Of a stretch of 64,000 nucleotides of DNA, positions 55,556 through 64,000 are shown one piece after another. Origin of the DNA: Candidatus Aminicenantota bacterium (GTDB lineage Bacteria; Acidobacteriota; Aminicenantia; Aminicenantales; Saccharicenantaceae); NCBI GenBank assembly GCA_017999365.1, contig JAGNLW010000002.1:1-64000 (forward strand), read 5' to 3'. The notes under the pieces were generated by a model that was not told the origin of the DNA, made no database searches, and saw only the letters and a list, made by a program, of their open reading frames with translations. Position numbers and translations under genes: made by a program. The first letter of the stretch is position 1. Every line of letters starts with the position of its first letter.

Positions 55556-55989
55556 CGCCGGGCCGAGCCCGGATCGATGCCCTCCGCGGCCTCGGCGCCC
55601 ATCTCCCCCGGACCGTAGCAGGTGCGGCTCATGAGGTGCTTACGTCCCGCAAGGAGGACGACGAAAGCGACCACGCTCAGGATGATGTCGACGGCCGTCA
55701 AGTCGGGCTTGAGCATCTTGCGGGCGATGACGAAGGCCAGCAGCTCGAGGACGGCTCCCAAGCTGTGGGTGATGAGCATGCGGACGAGCTCGAGGCCGAT
55801 AACGAGGAGGAGGATCCGGTAGATGAGCTCGTAGAACGTCTCCTTCGCGGACCAGTCCATTCCGGCCAGGGTGATCCCGCCCTTGACGAGCGAGACGAGG
55901 ACGCTGACCAGGACGACCAGGGCCAGGACCTTCTCCAGATAGCGGACCAGGGGAACGAACAGCCGGTTGAAGTCGGTTTTCTTTGCCAT
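55552..55989 (-). CDS. PsiE-like small integral membrane protein
   Basis: A 145-residue protein with four hydrophobic helices (for example ALVVLVSVLVSLVKG, YRILLLVIGLELVRML, LLAFVIARKML and IILSVVAFVVLLAG). It matches the phosphate-starvation-inducible PsiE family in size and in the LVIGLELVRM-ITHS pattern. The start at 55989 (MAKKTDFN) is set by GGAGGG five bases upstream; an in-frame GTG at 55995 overlaps that site. The hydrophilic tail is unrelated sequence. Function is unknown, and no PHO-box-like sequence was seen near its TTGCGC-18-GATAAT promoter. Confidence 0.8.
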
Positions 55990-56024
55990 CGGCACCCTCC
56001 GCGCGGCCCGAGTCGAGACGCCCG

Positions 56025-56054
56025 ATTATCGCATGGCGGCCGATGCGGGCGCAA
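56025..56054 (-). promoter_or_regulatory. promoter of the PsiE-like gene
   Basis: TTGCGC (56054-56049) and GATAAT (56030-56025) are 18 bases apart, with TGC before the -10 as an extended element. Confidence 0.45.
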
Positions 56055-56078
56055 CCGTTCGACTCGCCAGTGGCGAGC

Positions 56079-58868
56079 TCAGTCGGCGTCCTTGACGCAG
56101 CGGAAGCCGACCGTGGCCACGCGGTCGAGGCCGGGGGCGACGAGGAGCAGGATCTGGACCCGGTCGACGGCGAGGGGCCCGCTCTTGACGTACCACTCGC
56201 TCGTCTCGGGGGCATAGAAGCTGCCGCCCCGGATAATGCCGTACCGGTAGACGCCGTTGTCGTAGACGTCGTCCATCATCTGCCAGATATTGCCGACCAT
56301 GTCGAGGACGTCGAACGGGCTGGCGCCCTTGGGAAAAGCCGTGACCGGGGTCGTCTTATTGAGCTTGTCGTTGCAGCGACCGGACTCCATCTTCGCGCCC
56401 CAGGGGAAAGGCCGTCCGTCGCGCCCCTGGGCGGCGTACTGCCACTCGGCTTCGGTCGGCAGGCGCTTGCCGGCCCAGCGGGCGTAAGCCCTGGCATCCT
56501 CGAGCGACACCCAGCGCACGGGGTGGTCGCCTTGGCCGGCCGGAGGCTTTCCGTCCACCCAGTGCTTGAGGAAATTGGACCGGTCGGCCGGCGCGTAGCC
56601 GGTGGCGTCGAGGAAGGCCTTGAAGGCGCCGTTCGTGACCGGCGTGCGGTCCATGAAGAAGCGCCGCATCCCGATCGTCCGGGGCTTGGTCGTGTCGGGA
56701 TATGGGATGATGGGATTGGCGTCGTCGGGATTGCCGGCCGTCCGGAAGACGAACGTCCCGGCCGGGACCTCGACCATCCCCGCCGGCGCCTTGGCGGCCG
56801 GGGCCGTCCGCTCGACCTTGGTGACGAGGCGCGGATAGGCCAGCGGCAGGCGGACGACGCGTTCGTCGAGGATCTCGCCGCGCGGGTCGAAGAGCTGGAC
56901 GACGAACTTCTCCTCGCGGAAGCCGAAGGGATCGTGCAGGGCGATCGTCCGTTTTTCCGTCCCGAACACGGCCGCGGGCTCGGAGTAGGACGGGTTCCCG
57001 GCCGAAACGGCCACGCGGCTGCCGGCCGGGGCGGCCGGGGCTTCGAAGGTCACGAGCTCGCCGTCGGCCTCGACCCGCAGGATAGCGGGCAGGACGGCGA
57101 CGCAGTCCACGCTCCCCTCGCGGCGGGTCCCGAGCCAGGCGGCGTCGAAGGCGGCCGCCTCGACGGGCGTGTACGTCTTCCCGTCGCGGACGACCGGCTC
57201 GAGCTCCTCGTGGTTCCAGAGACCGACGAGGTGGGCGCCCTTCGGGACCTCCGCTTCGAAAAGCGGCCCCTTATATCCCTCGGGCCTCAGGCTGTAGACG
57301 GTCCAGACGGTCTTGGCGCCGTCGCGCCAGCGGTTGGCCCACAGGCCGTCCTCGACCGTGGGCACGAGCGGCTCCCAGGCCGGGTCGAGGAAGGCCGACG
57401 AGCTCTCGCGCAGGAGCTTGGTCGTCCGGCCGAGATAGCGGAGGTCCTCCTCGATCCAGTCGGGCCGGCCGGGACGCATGGTGTTGATCTCGGAGCCGTA
57501 GCCGTTGAAGAAGGCCACGGCCGCCTCGCGGTGGAGCGGCCCCTCGGCCAGCTGGAGCACCCGGAAGATGGCGAAGTCGGGCCGCATGAACTTGTTCATG
57601 TTGAGCGGCGGCGGCATATAGAGGGCGTCGTGGACGCGGCCCGAGACGATGCCGGGCATGTCCCGCGGCACGGCCATGCCCTCGCTGTACATGACGATGC
57701 CCGGCTTGACCCGGTCGGCCGCGGCCTGGAACTCGCGGCTCGACTCGCCGCGCGTGTCGAGGACGACGCCGTCGGCGTCGAGCGTCCGCAGCATGTCCTC
57801 CATGCCGGCGATGTGGTCCTCGTGCCGGGTGCTGGAGTCCCAGGGATTGTAGGAGATGAAATACTTCTTGCCCAGGCTGTGGGCCAGGTCGGCCTGGCGC
57901 CGGAGCTCGGCCAGCCCGCCCGGCAGGTCGCGGTACATGTCCCACTGGTTGCGCTCGTCGAGGCCCAGGCGCGGCCAGGTCGGCCAGATGGTGAAGATGT
58001 CGACAGGGCCGAGCGTCCTGTCCCAAGCCGTCAGGGTCCCGTCGTAGGCGTATTTCGCGGCGTCGCCGTCGTAATAGGCCCGGTCCCAGGCGAACCGCAG
58101 GACCATGAGATAGGCCCGGCGGACCCAGGCCAGGTCGGCGCGCCGGAACAGGGCGTCGTCGAACCTGTCGAGGTCGTAGAGGTAGCGCTCGCGGAACATG
58201 ATCTCGAGGCCGCGCCGCCAGCCGCCGTCGTGGGCCTCGAGATGGAGGGCATACTCGACCGACCCGCCCGGCTCGAGGGTCGCGGCCCAGCGGGTCCGTT
58301 GGGCCTTGTCCGTCTTGATCCGCCGGGCGATGGCCGAGAGGGTCGGCCCCGCGGCGAGGTCGAGGGAGGCGAAGCCCATGGACCAGGCGTTGTCGGGCAG
58401 CAGGACCCCGACCGGGCGCAGCCCCGGGCGGAAGAGCTGGGTCCGGTCGAGCGTGTGCGGCTCCTCGTTCGGAAGCCCGGCGGTGATGAAGGCCCGGTCG
58501 TCCGCCTGGCCCAGCGGGACGAGGTTCTCGAGCGTGATCCTGCCTTTCGTCCCGTTGCGGAAGACGACGGTGAGCTTGACGCCCGGCGCGAAGCCGGGGT
58601 CCGCGGCGACCGAGAGCGACAGGCCCGCGGGCAATCTCGAAGCCAACGCGGGTTTGCCGTCGACGAGGAGCGAGAAGAGTGGCAGAGGCGCGGGCAGAGC
58701 GATCCTCGCGCCGTTCGCGAGCGTCAGGCCCTTGACGGCCGTGCCAGCCCCGGCCGGGCCCGTCAGCTCGACCGACCGCAGGCCCGTCTCCCCCGCCCCG
58801 GCCGCAGGCCGAACCGCGAACAGGGCCGCCCCGATGAGGGCGGCCGCCGTCATCCTTGGCGCGCGCAT
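56079..58868 (-). CDS. exported glycosidase-like TIM-barrel protein fused to a FGE/SUMF1-like domain
   Basis: A 929-residue protein. The start at 58868 (MRAPRMTAAA) follows AAGGAG and gives a signal peptide ending PAAGAGE. Residues about 30-680 hold a beta-sandwich, a barrel of the alpha-galactosidase-like kind (FTIWPTWPRLGLDERNQWDMY, KKYFISYNPWD, DADGVVLDTRGESS) and a beta-rich C-cap. Residues about 695-929 form a formylglycine-generating-enzyme-like domain (GMVEVPAGTFVF, LPTEAEWQYAAQGRDGRPFPWG, MVGNIWQMMDD, GGSFY, VGFRCVKD). The Cys pair used for formylglycine formation is absent, so this domain is probably a binding or structural module. Catalytic acids are not certain. Confidence 0.78.
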   Translation of the reverse strand: MRAPRMTAAALIGAALFAVRPAAGAGETGLRSVELTGPAGAGTAVKGLTLANGARIALPAPLPLFSLLVDGKPALASRLPAGLSLSVAADPGFAPGVKLTVVFRNGTKGRITLENLVPLGQADDRAFITAGLPNEEPHTLDRTQLFRPGLRPVGVLLPDNAWSMGFASLDLAAGPTLSAIARRIKTDKAQRTRWAATLEPGGSVEYALHLEAHDGGWRRGLEIMFRERYLYDLDRFDDALFRRADLAWVRRAYLMVLRFAWDRAYYDGDAAKYAYDGTLTAWDRTLGPVDIFTIWPTWPRLGLDERNQWDMYRDLPGGLAELRRQADLAHSLGKKYFISYNPWDSSTRHEDHIAGMEDMLRTLDADGVVLDTRGESSREFQAAADRVKPGIVMYSEGMAVPRDMPGIVSGRVHDALYMPPPLNMNKFMRPDFAIFRVLQLAEGPLHREAAVAFFNGYGSEINTMRPGRPDWIEEDLRYLGRTTKLLRESSSAFLDPAWEPLVPTVEDGLWANRWRDGAKTVWTVYSLRPEGYKGPLFEAEVPKGAHLVGLWNHEELEPVVRDGKTYTPVEAAAFDAAWLGTRREGSVDCVAVLPAILRVEADGELVTFEAPAAPAGSRVAVSAGNPSYSEPAAVFGTEKRTIALHDPFGFREEKFVVQLFDPRGEILDERVVRLPLAYPRLVTKVERTAPAAKAPAGMVEVPAGTFVFRTAGNPDDANPIIPYPDTTKPRTIGMRRFFMDRTPVTNGAFKAFLDATGYAPADRSNFLKHWVDGKPPAGQGDHPVRWVSLEDARAYARWAGKRLPTEAEWQYAAQGRDGRPFPWGAKMESGRCNDKLNKTTPVTAFPKGASPFDVLDMVGNIWQMMDDVYDNGVYRYGIIRGGSFYAPETSEWYVKSGPLAVDRVQILLLVAPGLDRVATVGFRCVKDAD

Positions 58869-58892
58869 GGCCGCGGGCTCCTTGCCCACCCT

Positions 58893-59294
58893 CTAGAGGG
58901 GTGTGATCTCGACGGTGCCGATGGGCCGGAAGTTGGCGATGATGGCGATCCCGGTGATGCCCTTGGCATGGACGCTGCCTTCGGCGTTGACCACGCGGAC
59001 CGAGAAATTCGTTCCCGGGGTCAGGGACAGCGCGTTCATCATGATCTGCGGGTCGGGCTGGTGGTCGTTCCCGGCCTGGAAGGTGATCACGGCCGTCATC
59101 TTCTTGGCCGTCGTCGCCTCGTTGGCGAAGAGGCGGACGATCACGGCGTTGTTCTGGTAGGCGTACTGATAGCCGGTGACCTGGCCGGTGAAGGACTGGC
59201 CGTCCTTGAACTCGATCCGGAGCTCGGTCACTTTAGCCGCCGCAGGGGCACACAGGGCCAGGATCAGGGCGCAGACGATGACGGTCTTCTTCAT
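58893..59294 (-). CDS. small secreted protein of unknown function
   Basis: A 133-residue protein with a signal peptide (MKKTVIVCALILALCAPAAA) and start at 59294 behind AAGGAGG. The mature part is all-beta in character: VTELRIEFKDGQSFTGQVTGY, then NAVIVRLFANEATTAKKM and a final IGTVEITPL. I do not recognise the family, and the pattern could be a small jelly-roll or immunoglobulin-like domain. It lies 24 bases upstream of the glycosidase-FGE fusion gene and is probably co-transcribed with it. Confidence 0.7.
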   Translation of the reverse strand: MKKTVIVCALILALCAPAAAKVTELRIEFKDGQSFTGQVTGYQYAYQNNAVIVRLFANEATTAKKMTAVITFQAGNDHQPDPQIMMNALSLTPGTNFSVRVVNAEGSVHAKGITGIAIIANFRPIGTVEITPL

Positions 59295-59387
59295 AAGGAA
59301 CCTCCTTGTTTTGTCATCGAAGCGAGTCTAACACAGATCGCGGGCGTCCGGAATCCGCCGGATGGCCCCGATGCTCCCGAGGCCGTC

Positions 59388-60536
59388 TCAGCGCAGGCGT
59401 TCCCAGCCGAGGGCGCGCTTGAGGATCCTCTCGGAGACGACCCGCACGCCCAGCCCGGGCCCGGACGGGACCACGATGAAGCCGTCGGCGTCGAGGACGA
59501 CCGGCGGTTCGGCGATGTCCTCGTCGAAATAGTTGGACGTCTCGGAGGTGTCCCCGGGCAGGCTGAAACCCTCGGCCGTCTGGAGATGGATGTTGACGGC
59601 GCGGCCGACGCCGGTCTCGTCCATGCCGCCCGACCAGACCCCGATGCCGCGGTCGGCGCAGTAATGGGCGATGCGCATGGATTCCATCAGTCCGCCGACC
59701 CGCCCCTGCTTGATGTTGACGATGCGGCAGGCGCCGAGCCCGACGGCCGCGGCCGCGTCGGCCAGGCCGTGGATGGATTCGTCGAGACAGAGGGCGGTCT
59801 TCATCTCCCGCTGGAGCAGGGCGTGCTCGAAGATGTCGCTATAGGACAGCGGCTGCTCGACCATCATCAGGCCGAAGTCGTCGAGCCGCCGGAGGTGGGC
59901 GGCATCGGCCAGGGTGTAGTCGCCGTTGGCGTCGACCATGAGGGGCAGGTCCGGGAAGCGCTCGCGGACGGCCGCGACCCAGTCGACGTCCTGGCCCTTC
60001 TTGACCTTCATCTTGACGCGGTGATACTTGCGGGCCACGGCGCCTTCGACCGCGGCCAGGAGCTCCTCCTTCGTCTCCTTGAGCCCGATGCTCAGGCCGG
60101 ACGGGATGCGCCGGACGGGGCGCCCCATCAGCTCGTGGAGCGGCACACCCTTCTGCATGGCGATGAGGATCAGGAGCCCGTTCTCGAGGGTGGCTTTGGC
60201 CATGCCGTGGCCGCGGACGCGGCGGAACCGGCCGTCGAGCTCGCCCATCGTCAGCCCCGGTTCGACCATCCCGAGCAGGAAGTCCTTGATGATGTGGCGG
60301 GCCGTGGCGTTGGTCTCGTAAAAATAGAACGGATCGGGATCGGAGACGCATTCGCTCCAGGCCACGGCGCCCCCGGACTCGAGGCGCATCAGCATGGCCT
60401 CCTTGTCGGTCCAGGTGTAGACGCTGGTCCCGAACGGGGCCACGAACGGCAGGCGGACCGTGACCAGGTCGAACCGGTCGACCTTGGGGACGGCCAGGGC
60501 CTCGAGCGCGGCGGCGGCGGACGGTCCGGCGGTCAT
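59388..60536 (-). CDS. enolase-superfamily enzyme, o-succinylbenzoate synthase/N-acylamino acid racemase-like
   Basis: A 382-residue barrel enzyme of the muconate-lactonising subgroup. Acid/base lysines are Lys175/Lys177 (KMKVK) and Lys276 (NIKQGRVGG). Metal ligands are Asp202 (VDANGD), Glu227 (VEQPL) and Asp252 (LDES). GGMDETGVGRAVN is the C-terminal signature of the OSBS/NSAR branch. It could make o-succinylbenzoate for menaquinone or racemise N-acyl or dipeptide substrates. No other men genes are present, while peptidases abound nearby. The start at 60536 follows GGGAGG, 10 bases after the upstream gene. Confidence 0.87.
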   Translation of the reverse strand: MTAGPSAAAALEALAVPKVDRFDLVTVRLPFVAPFGTSVYTWTDKEAMLMRLESGGAVAWSECVSDPDPFYFYETNATARHIIKDFLLGMVEPGLTMGELDGRFRRVRGHGMAKATLENGLLILIAMQKGVPLHELMGRPVRRIPSGLSIGLKETKEELLAAVEGAVARKYHRVKMKVKKGQDVDWVAAVRERFPDLPLMVDANGDYTLADAAHLRRLDDFGLMMVEQPLSYSDIFEHALLQREMKTALCLDESIHGLADAAAAVGLGACRIVNIKQGRVGGLMESMRIAHYCADRGIGVWSGGMDETGVGRAVNIHLQTAEGFSLPGDTSETSNYFDEDIAEPPVVLDADGFIVVPSGPGLGVRVVSERILKRALGWERLR

Positions 60537-60546
60537 CGGGGCCTCC

Positions 60547-62124
60547 CTAATTCCCGTCCCGGTTGACGGCCTTGAAGATGGCCCCCAGGACGTGCTCGAC
60601 GTCGACGGTCAGGCCGTAGACGAAGGAGGTCTTGGAGAAGGGCTCCCCGGGGTCCTCCGGGACGTTCTTGTCGGACCGGAAGCCCACGCCGGCGTAGATC
60701 TCGGCGACGTTGAACATCTTGTAGCTCAGCCCGGCCGAATAGAGGGCCGGGCTCATGGACGGCACGACGCCGATACCGAGCCCGAGCGGGAAGGTCCGGA
60801 CCGGACGGGAGTCGAGCGACAGCCGGGCCGCGTCGGTCTGGGCCAGCCAGACGACCTTGACGTAGGTCGGGCGGGCGGGCAGCGCGGCGTCCTCGGCGCT
60901 CAGGGCCTGGAGCCGGACCGCCCCCCGGGTCACGAAGCGGGGGCCGCGGTCCGGAAGGTCGGCCCGGAACTTGAAGCGGACGGAATAGAAGACCTGGGGC
61001 CCGGCGTCCTTGGTCATGACCGCGCCGAAGTGCAGGCCCGGATTGGCCGGCAGGATGCCGGCGACGATGTTGACGACCGGCACGGTCGCCGCGAGCTGCT
61101 GGAACAGGGACACGACCGAGGCGGGCGCTCCCTGGAGGTTCGTGAGGCCGGCAAAGGCGTCGCCGAAGTCGACTTTCTTGGTCACATCCTCGAGGATCTC
61201 AGCCATCTCCTCCTCGGGTGGGGCCTCTTTGGTCAGGGTCAGGTCCTGGCGGCTGCGGACGCCGTAGCGGACCGGGACGTACTGGGGTTCCATGATGACT
61301 AGGCCGGCCCGGTTCGCGGTGTCGCCGGGTCTGCCGGCCTGGGCGATCTCCAGGCGATAGTCCCCGCCGAGGTCCTTGTCGGCCGGAAGCGACGGGAAGC
61401 AGTAGAAGGGATGGTCCTTGAGCGCGAAGGCCGCGACCTCTTTCCCCTCGCCGTCCTTGAGCCGGACGGTCAATCCGGGATGGACCTTGAGCCAATCCCC
61501 CTCGACGGGAGTGCCGTCGGCGAAGACCAGGTTGACGAAGCCTTCGACCCCGGTCATGGCCGCGGCCACGCGTTCGTTCAGACGATCCTCGAAGCCGGTC
61601 TTCCCGGCCTCGAAGGTCAGGGCCACTTCGGCCCGCCTCTTGTTCTCCGGATCGGTGCCGGGGAAAGCGACGCGCAGGCCGAACCCGGGCGCCCCGGGGT
61701 CCGTGAGATCGGGCAGCGTCCCGAGCTGCGACAGCAGAGCGTCCACGACCTCGGTCCAGACGACCAGGGCCCGCTTGTCGTCGGGGGGCAGGCCCAGATT
61801 GCGGCGGATGGCCCGCCAGCGCTCGGCCGGCTCCATTCGCCCCAAACGGAGGGCCAGGGCCATGTCGATGTCCCAGGTCCGTCCGGGCGTGAGCCGCGCT
61901 TCGTCGGGAGGAGCGAACAAGACACGGGCGAACCGCGTCGGGTCGTCCGCCACGGCCACGGTCTTCCCGACCGGGATGGCCACGGCGCGGACGGCGGGGG
62001 CCGGCGCGTCCTGGTCGAGGGGATCCTGGCCGAGCGGGTCCTCCTGGGCGGCCACAGGCGAAGCCAGACCTGCCAAGAGGATCAGGGCCAGGGGCAGAAC
62101 GGTCCGGGCGAAGGAACGGGTCAT
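60547..62124 (-). CDS. large exported protein of unknown function, probable outer-membrane association
   Basis: A 525-residue protein. The start at 62124 (MTRSFARTVLPL) follows GAGGAGAG and gives a signal peptide ending SPVAAQED. An acidic Asp/Gln/Pro repeat (DPLGQDPLDQDAP) comes first. Mixed domains follow, including HPGLTVRLKDGEGKEVAAFAL (beta-sandwich-like). The C-terminal 150 residues contain strands such as LHFGAVMTKD, QVFYSVRFKF and AEIYAGVGF, as in surface or barrel-associated proteins. I do not recognise the family. It has an excellent promoter (TTGACA-18-TATAGT) and precedes the enolase-superfamily gene. Confidence 0.75.
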   Translation of the reverse strand: MTRSFARTVLPLALILLAGLASPVAAQEDPLGQDPLDQDAPAPAVRAVAIPVGKTVAVADDPTRFARVLFAPPDEARLTPGRTWDIDMALALRLGRMEPAERWRAIRRNLGLPPDDKRALVVWTEVVDALLSQLGTLPDLTDPGAPGFGLRVAFPGTDPENKRRAEVALTFEAGKTGFEDRLNERVAAAMTGVEGFVNLVFADGTPVEGDWLKVHPGLTVRLKDGEGKEVAAFALKDHPFYCFPSLPADKDLGGDYRLEIAQAGRPGDTANRAGLVIMEPQYVPVRYGVRSRQDLTLTKEAPPEEEMAEILEDVTKKVDFGDAFAGLTNLQGAPASVVSLFQQLAATVPVVNIVAGILPANPGLHFGAVMTKDAGPQVFYSVRFKFRADLPDRGPRFVTRGAVRLQALSAEDAALPARPTYVKVVWLAQTDAARLSLDSRPVRTFPLGLGIGVVPSMSPALYSAGLSYKMFNVAEIYAGVGFRSDKNVPEDPGEPFSKTSFVYGLTVDVEHVLGAIFKAVNRDGN

Positions 62125-62160
62125 GTCGTCTCTCCTCGGGCGCGTCATGGGCGGAAGGCC

Positions 62161-62190
62161 ACTATACGCCGGGTCTCGAAAGACTGTCAA
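62161..62190 (-). promoter_or_regulatory. near-consensus promoter of the large exported protein gene
   Basis: TTGACA (62190-62185) and TATAGT (62166-62161) are 18 bases apart on the minus strand, 37 bases before the start codon. This is the best sigma70-like promoter in the window. Confidence 0.65.
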
Positions 62191-62263
62191 CGCGCCGAAG
62201 GAAACCAAAAGGCGTCCCGTTACGTCTAAACCCATGGATGTTTCCATATCCACGGAGGAACCC

Positions 62264-64000
62264 ATGCCGCTCTCCCGCCGTCCCGTCGTCAAGACCGCCT
62301 GCCTGACGCTCGTCCTCGCCGCCGCCCTCTTGGCCGCGGCCACCCCGCTGGCCGCCCAGGACCGGCCGCTCTGGCTGAGGTATCCGGCCGTCTCCCCCGA
62401 CGGCTCGACCATCCTGTTCTGCTACCAGGGCGATATCTACCGGGTCCCGGCCGCCGGCGGCCAGGCCCTGCCCCTGACCCTCAGCGAGGCCTACGACTAC
62501 GCCCCCGTCTGGAGCCACGACGGGAGATCGATCGCCTTCGCCTCCGACCGCTACGGCAACTTCGACGTCTTCCTCATGCCGGCGGGCGGCGGCGAAGCCA
62601 AGCGCCTGACCTTCCACTCCGGGGCCGACATCCCCAGCGGCTTCAGCGCGGACGACAAGGCCGTCCTCTTCAGCGCGACCCGCCAGGACGCGGCGGCCAA
62701 CGTCCAGTTCCCGATGGGCGCTCTGCCGGAGCTCTACAGCGCCCCGGTCGCCGGCGGCGAGGCCGCGCTCGTCATGACCCAACCGGCCATCGCGGCCGTC
62801 GTCGACGGCGCCGGCACCAAGGTCCTCTACCACGACCAGAAGGGCTACGAGAGCGAGTGGCGCAAGCACCACACCTCGGCCATCGCCCGCGACGTCTGGG
62901 TCTACGACCTCAAGACCGGGAAGAACAGGCAGCTGACGACCTACGAGGGCGAGGACCGCAATCCCGTCTTCGACGGCGACGGCGACGGCTTCTTCTTCCT
63001 GAGCGAGCGCGGCGGCTCCTTCAACGTCTTCAAGAGCTCGCTCGGCCGGCCCGGCGAGGCGGTCGCCGTGACGCGCTTCAACAAAAATCCGGTCCGCTTC
63101 CTGACCAGGGCCTCGAACGGCACGCTCTGCTTCGGGTACGACGGCGAGATCTACACCCTGGCCCCCGGCGCGGCAGAGCCCCGGCGGGTCGAGGTCCGCA
63201 TCGCCCAGGACGGGCGCCAGGTCCTCGAGCGGCCCCTGCCCGTCGGCGGCGGCATCACCGAGATGCGCCTGTCGCCGAACGGCAAGGAGCTGGCCTACGT
63301 CTTCCGCGGCGAGGTCTTCGCCGGCAGCGTCGAGGGCGGCCTGGCCAAGCGAGTCACGAACACCCCCGGCCAGGAGCGCGGCGTGTCCTTCAGCCCCGAC
63401 GGCCGGTCCCTCGTCTACGCGGCCGAGCGCGACAACAACTGGAACGTCTACAGGACCTCGATCGCGCGGGCCGAGGAGCCCTACTTCTACGCTTCGACCG
63501 TCCTCAAGGAGGAACCCGTCGTCGCCACGGCGGCCGAGGAGTTCCAGCCCGAGTTCTCCCCGGACGGCAAGGAGGTCGCCTACCTCGAGGACCGCGTCGT
63601 CCTCAGGGTCGTCGACCTGGCCACCAAGGCCGCCCGGACCATCCTGCCCGCCGACTACAACTATTCCTATGCCGACGGCGACCAGACCTACCGCTGGAGC
63701 CCTGACGGCAAATGGTTCCTGGTCCAGTTCGCCTTCACCCGGCTGTTCACGCCCCAGGTCGGCCTCGTCTCGAGCGACGGCAAGGGCCGCGTCGTCGACC
63801 TGACCAAGAACGGCTTCGGGGCCTTCAACGCCCGCTGGGCCCTGGACGGGACGGCCATGGTCTACGGCTCCAGCCGCGAGGGCGCCGTCAGCACGGCCGG
63901 CGACGCCGTCCAGCTCGACGCCTACGTCTCCTTCTTCACCCGGGCCGCCTACGACCGCTTCCGCCTGGCCAAGGAGGACTTCGCCCTGCTCAAGGAACGG
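62264..64000 (+). CDS. tricorn-like propeller peptidase, N-terminal part (runs off the window)
   Basis: The first 579 residues of a protein like the tricorn homologue at 16636-19947. The start at 62264 (MPLSRRPV) follows CGGAGG five bases upstream, and an in-frame ATG at 62234 precedes that site. A signal peptide ends near PLAAQDRP. At least ten WD40-like/TolB-like blades are visible (VSPDGSTILFCY, WSHDGRSIAFASDRYG, LSPNGKELAYVF, FSPDGRSLVYAAERD, WSPDGKWFLVQF). The frame is open to base 64000, so the expected PDZ and S41 catalytic domains would lie beyond the edge. Confidence 0.85.
   Translation, partial: MPLSRRPVVKTACLTLVLAAALLAAATPLAAQDRPLWLRYPAVSPDGSTILFCYQGDIYRVPAAGGQALPLTLSEAYDYAPVWSHDGRSIAFASDRYGNFDVFLMPAGGGEAKRLTFHSGADIPSGFSADDKAVLFSATRQDAAANVQFPMGALPELYSAPVAGGEAALVMTQPAIAAVVDGAGTKVLYHDQKGYESEWRKHHTSAIARDVWVYDLKTGKNRQLTTYEGEDRNPVFDGDGDGFFFLSERGGSFNVFKSSLGRPGEAVAVTRFNKNPVRFLTRASNGTLCFGYDGEIYTLAPGAAEPRRVEVRIAQDGRQVLERPLPVGGGITEMRLSPNGKELAYVFRGEVFAGSVEGGLAKRVTNTPGQERGVSFSPDGRSLVYAAERDNNWNVYRTSIARAEEPYFYASTVLKEEPVVATAAEEFQPEFSPDGKEVAYLEDRVVLRVVDLATKAARTILPADYNYSYADGDQTYRWSPDGKWFLVQFAFTRLFTPQVGLVSSDGKGRVVDLTKNGFGAFNARWALDGTAMVYGSSREGAVSTAGDAVQLDAYVSFFTRAAYDRFRLAKEDFALLKER

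Noticed and set aside
55983-60566. A plus-strand open frame of about 1500 codons opposite the PsiE-like, glycosidase-FGE and enolase-family genes
   Set aside because: The same composition artefact. It crosses four real genes with signal peptides, ribosome-binding sites and conserved motifs on the minus strand.

Overview
The window is a gene-dense, very GC-rich stretch (roughly two thirds G+C or more by eye) of a bacterial chromosome. There are 48 likely intact or edge-truncated genes, one gene remnant, and no gap above about 260 bases. I see no rRNA, tRNA, CRISPR, transposase or phage gene. The gene mix suggests an Acidobacteriota-like organism, most like the Aminicenantia lineage: zinc-ribbon/kinase/TPR proteins, tricorn-like propeller peptidases, an S9 peptidase, a C69 dipeptidase, a 6-bladed beta-propeller remnant and secreted glycosidases. 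That placement is inference from gene content, not a phylogeny.

Layout. 1-5.3 kb (minus): an ABC-2 permease cut by the window edge, its ATPase, a GH36 alpha-galactosidase and an amidase. 5.4-9.8 kb (plus): a two-subunit Tat-exported molybdenum hydroxylase, then a lipid kinase and a PlsC-like acyltransferase. 9.8-25 kb: a CBM9-like protein, a secreted protein, a FadL-type porin, a mosaic zinc phospholipase-C-like protein, a tricorn-type S41 peptidase, a transglutaminase-like protein, a MATE/ANK-like transporter, a second alpha-galactosidase-like enzyme and two small genes. 25.2-25.7 kb: an RRM RNA-binding protein with a structured 5' leader, a structured 3' UTR and a strong terminator. 25.8-31.5 kb: a one-carbon block (FAD amine-oxidase-like enzyme, AcsE-like pterin methyltransferase, MTHFR, PpsR-type regulator, TPR lipoprotein, and on the other strand a zinc-site URO-D/MtaA-like methyltransferase with a Gfo/Idh oxidoreductase). 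33.6-36.9 kb: an ABC exporter with two ABC-2 permeases. 37-41 kb: a C69 dipeptidase, then a two-gene heme-copper oxidase-like operon with altered copper ligands. 41-47.7 kb: VOC, DUF3795 and methyltransferase genes, an S9 peptidase and a large Ser/Thr kinase. 47.8-49.3 kb: an ECF sigma factor with a membrane coiled-coil partner. 49.4-55.6 kb: the propeller remnant, a SPOR-NlpC/P60 lipoprotein and a 1635-residue double UvrA. 55.6-64 kb: a PsiE-like protein, a glycosidase fused to a FGE-like domain, a small secreted protein, an enolase-superfamily enzyme, a large secreted protein and the start of a second tricorn-like propeller protein.

How the genes fit together. The exported peptidases, amidase, dipeptidase and the possible dipeptide epimerase suggest use of proteins and peptides. 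The GH36-type enzymes add sugar scavenging. The heme-copper-like pair lacks CuA ligands and has Asp where a CuB His is expected. It looks more like a quinol-dependent nitric oxide reductase (the type I recall as gNOR) than an O2-reducing oxidase, and is the most interesting locus here. Promoters of the form TTGACN-(17-18)-TATNNT recur upstream of transcription units. Shine-Dalgarno sequences (GGAGG-like) decide several starts.
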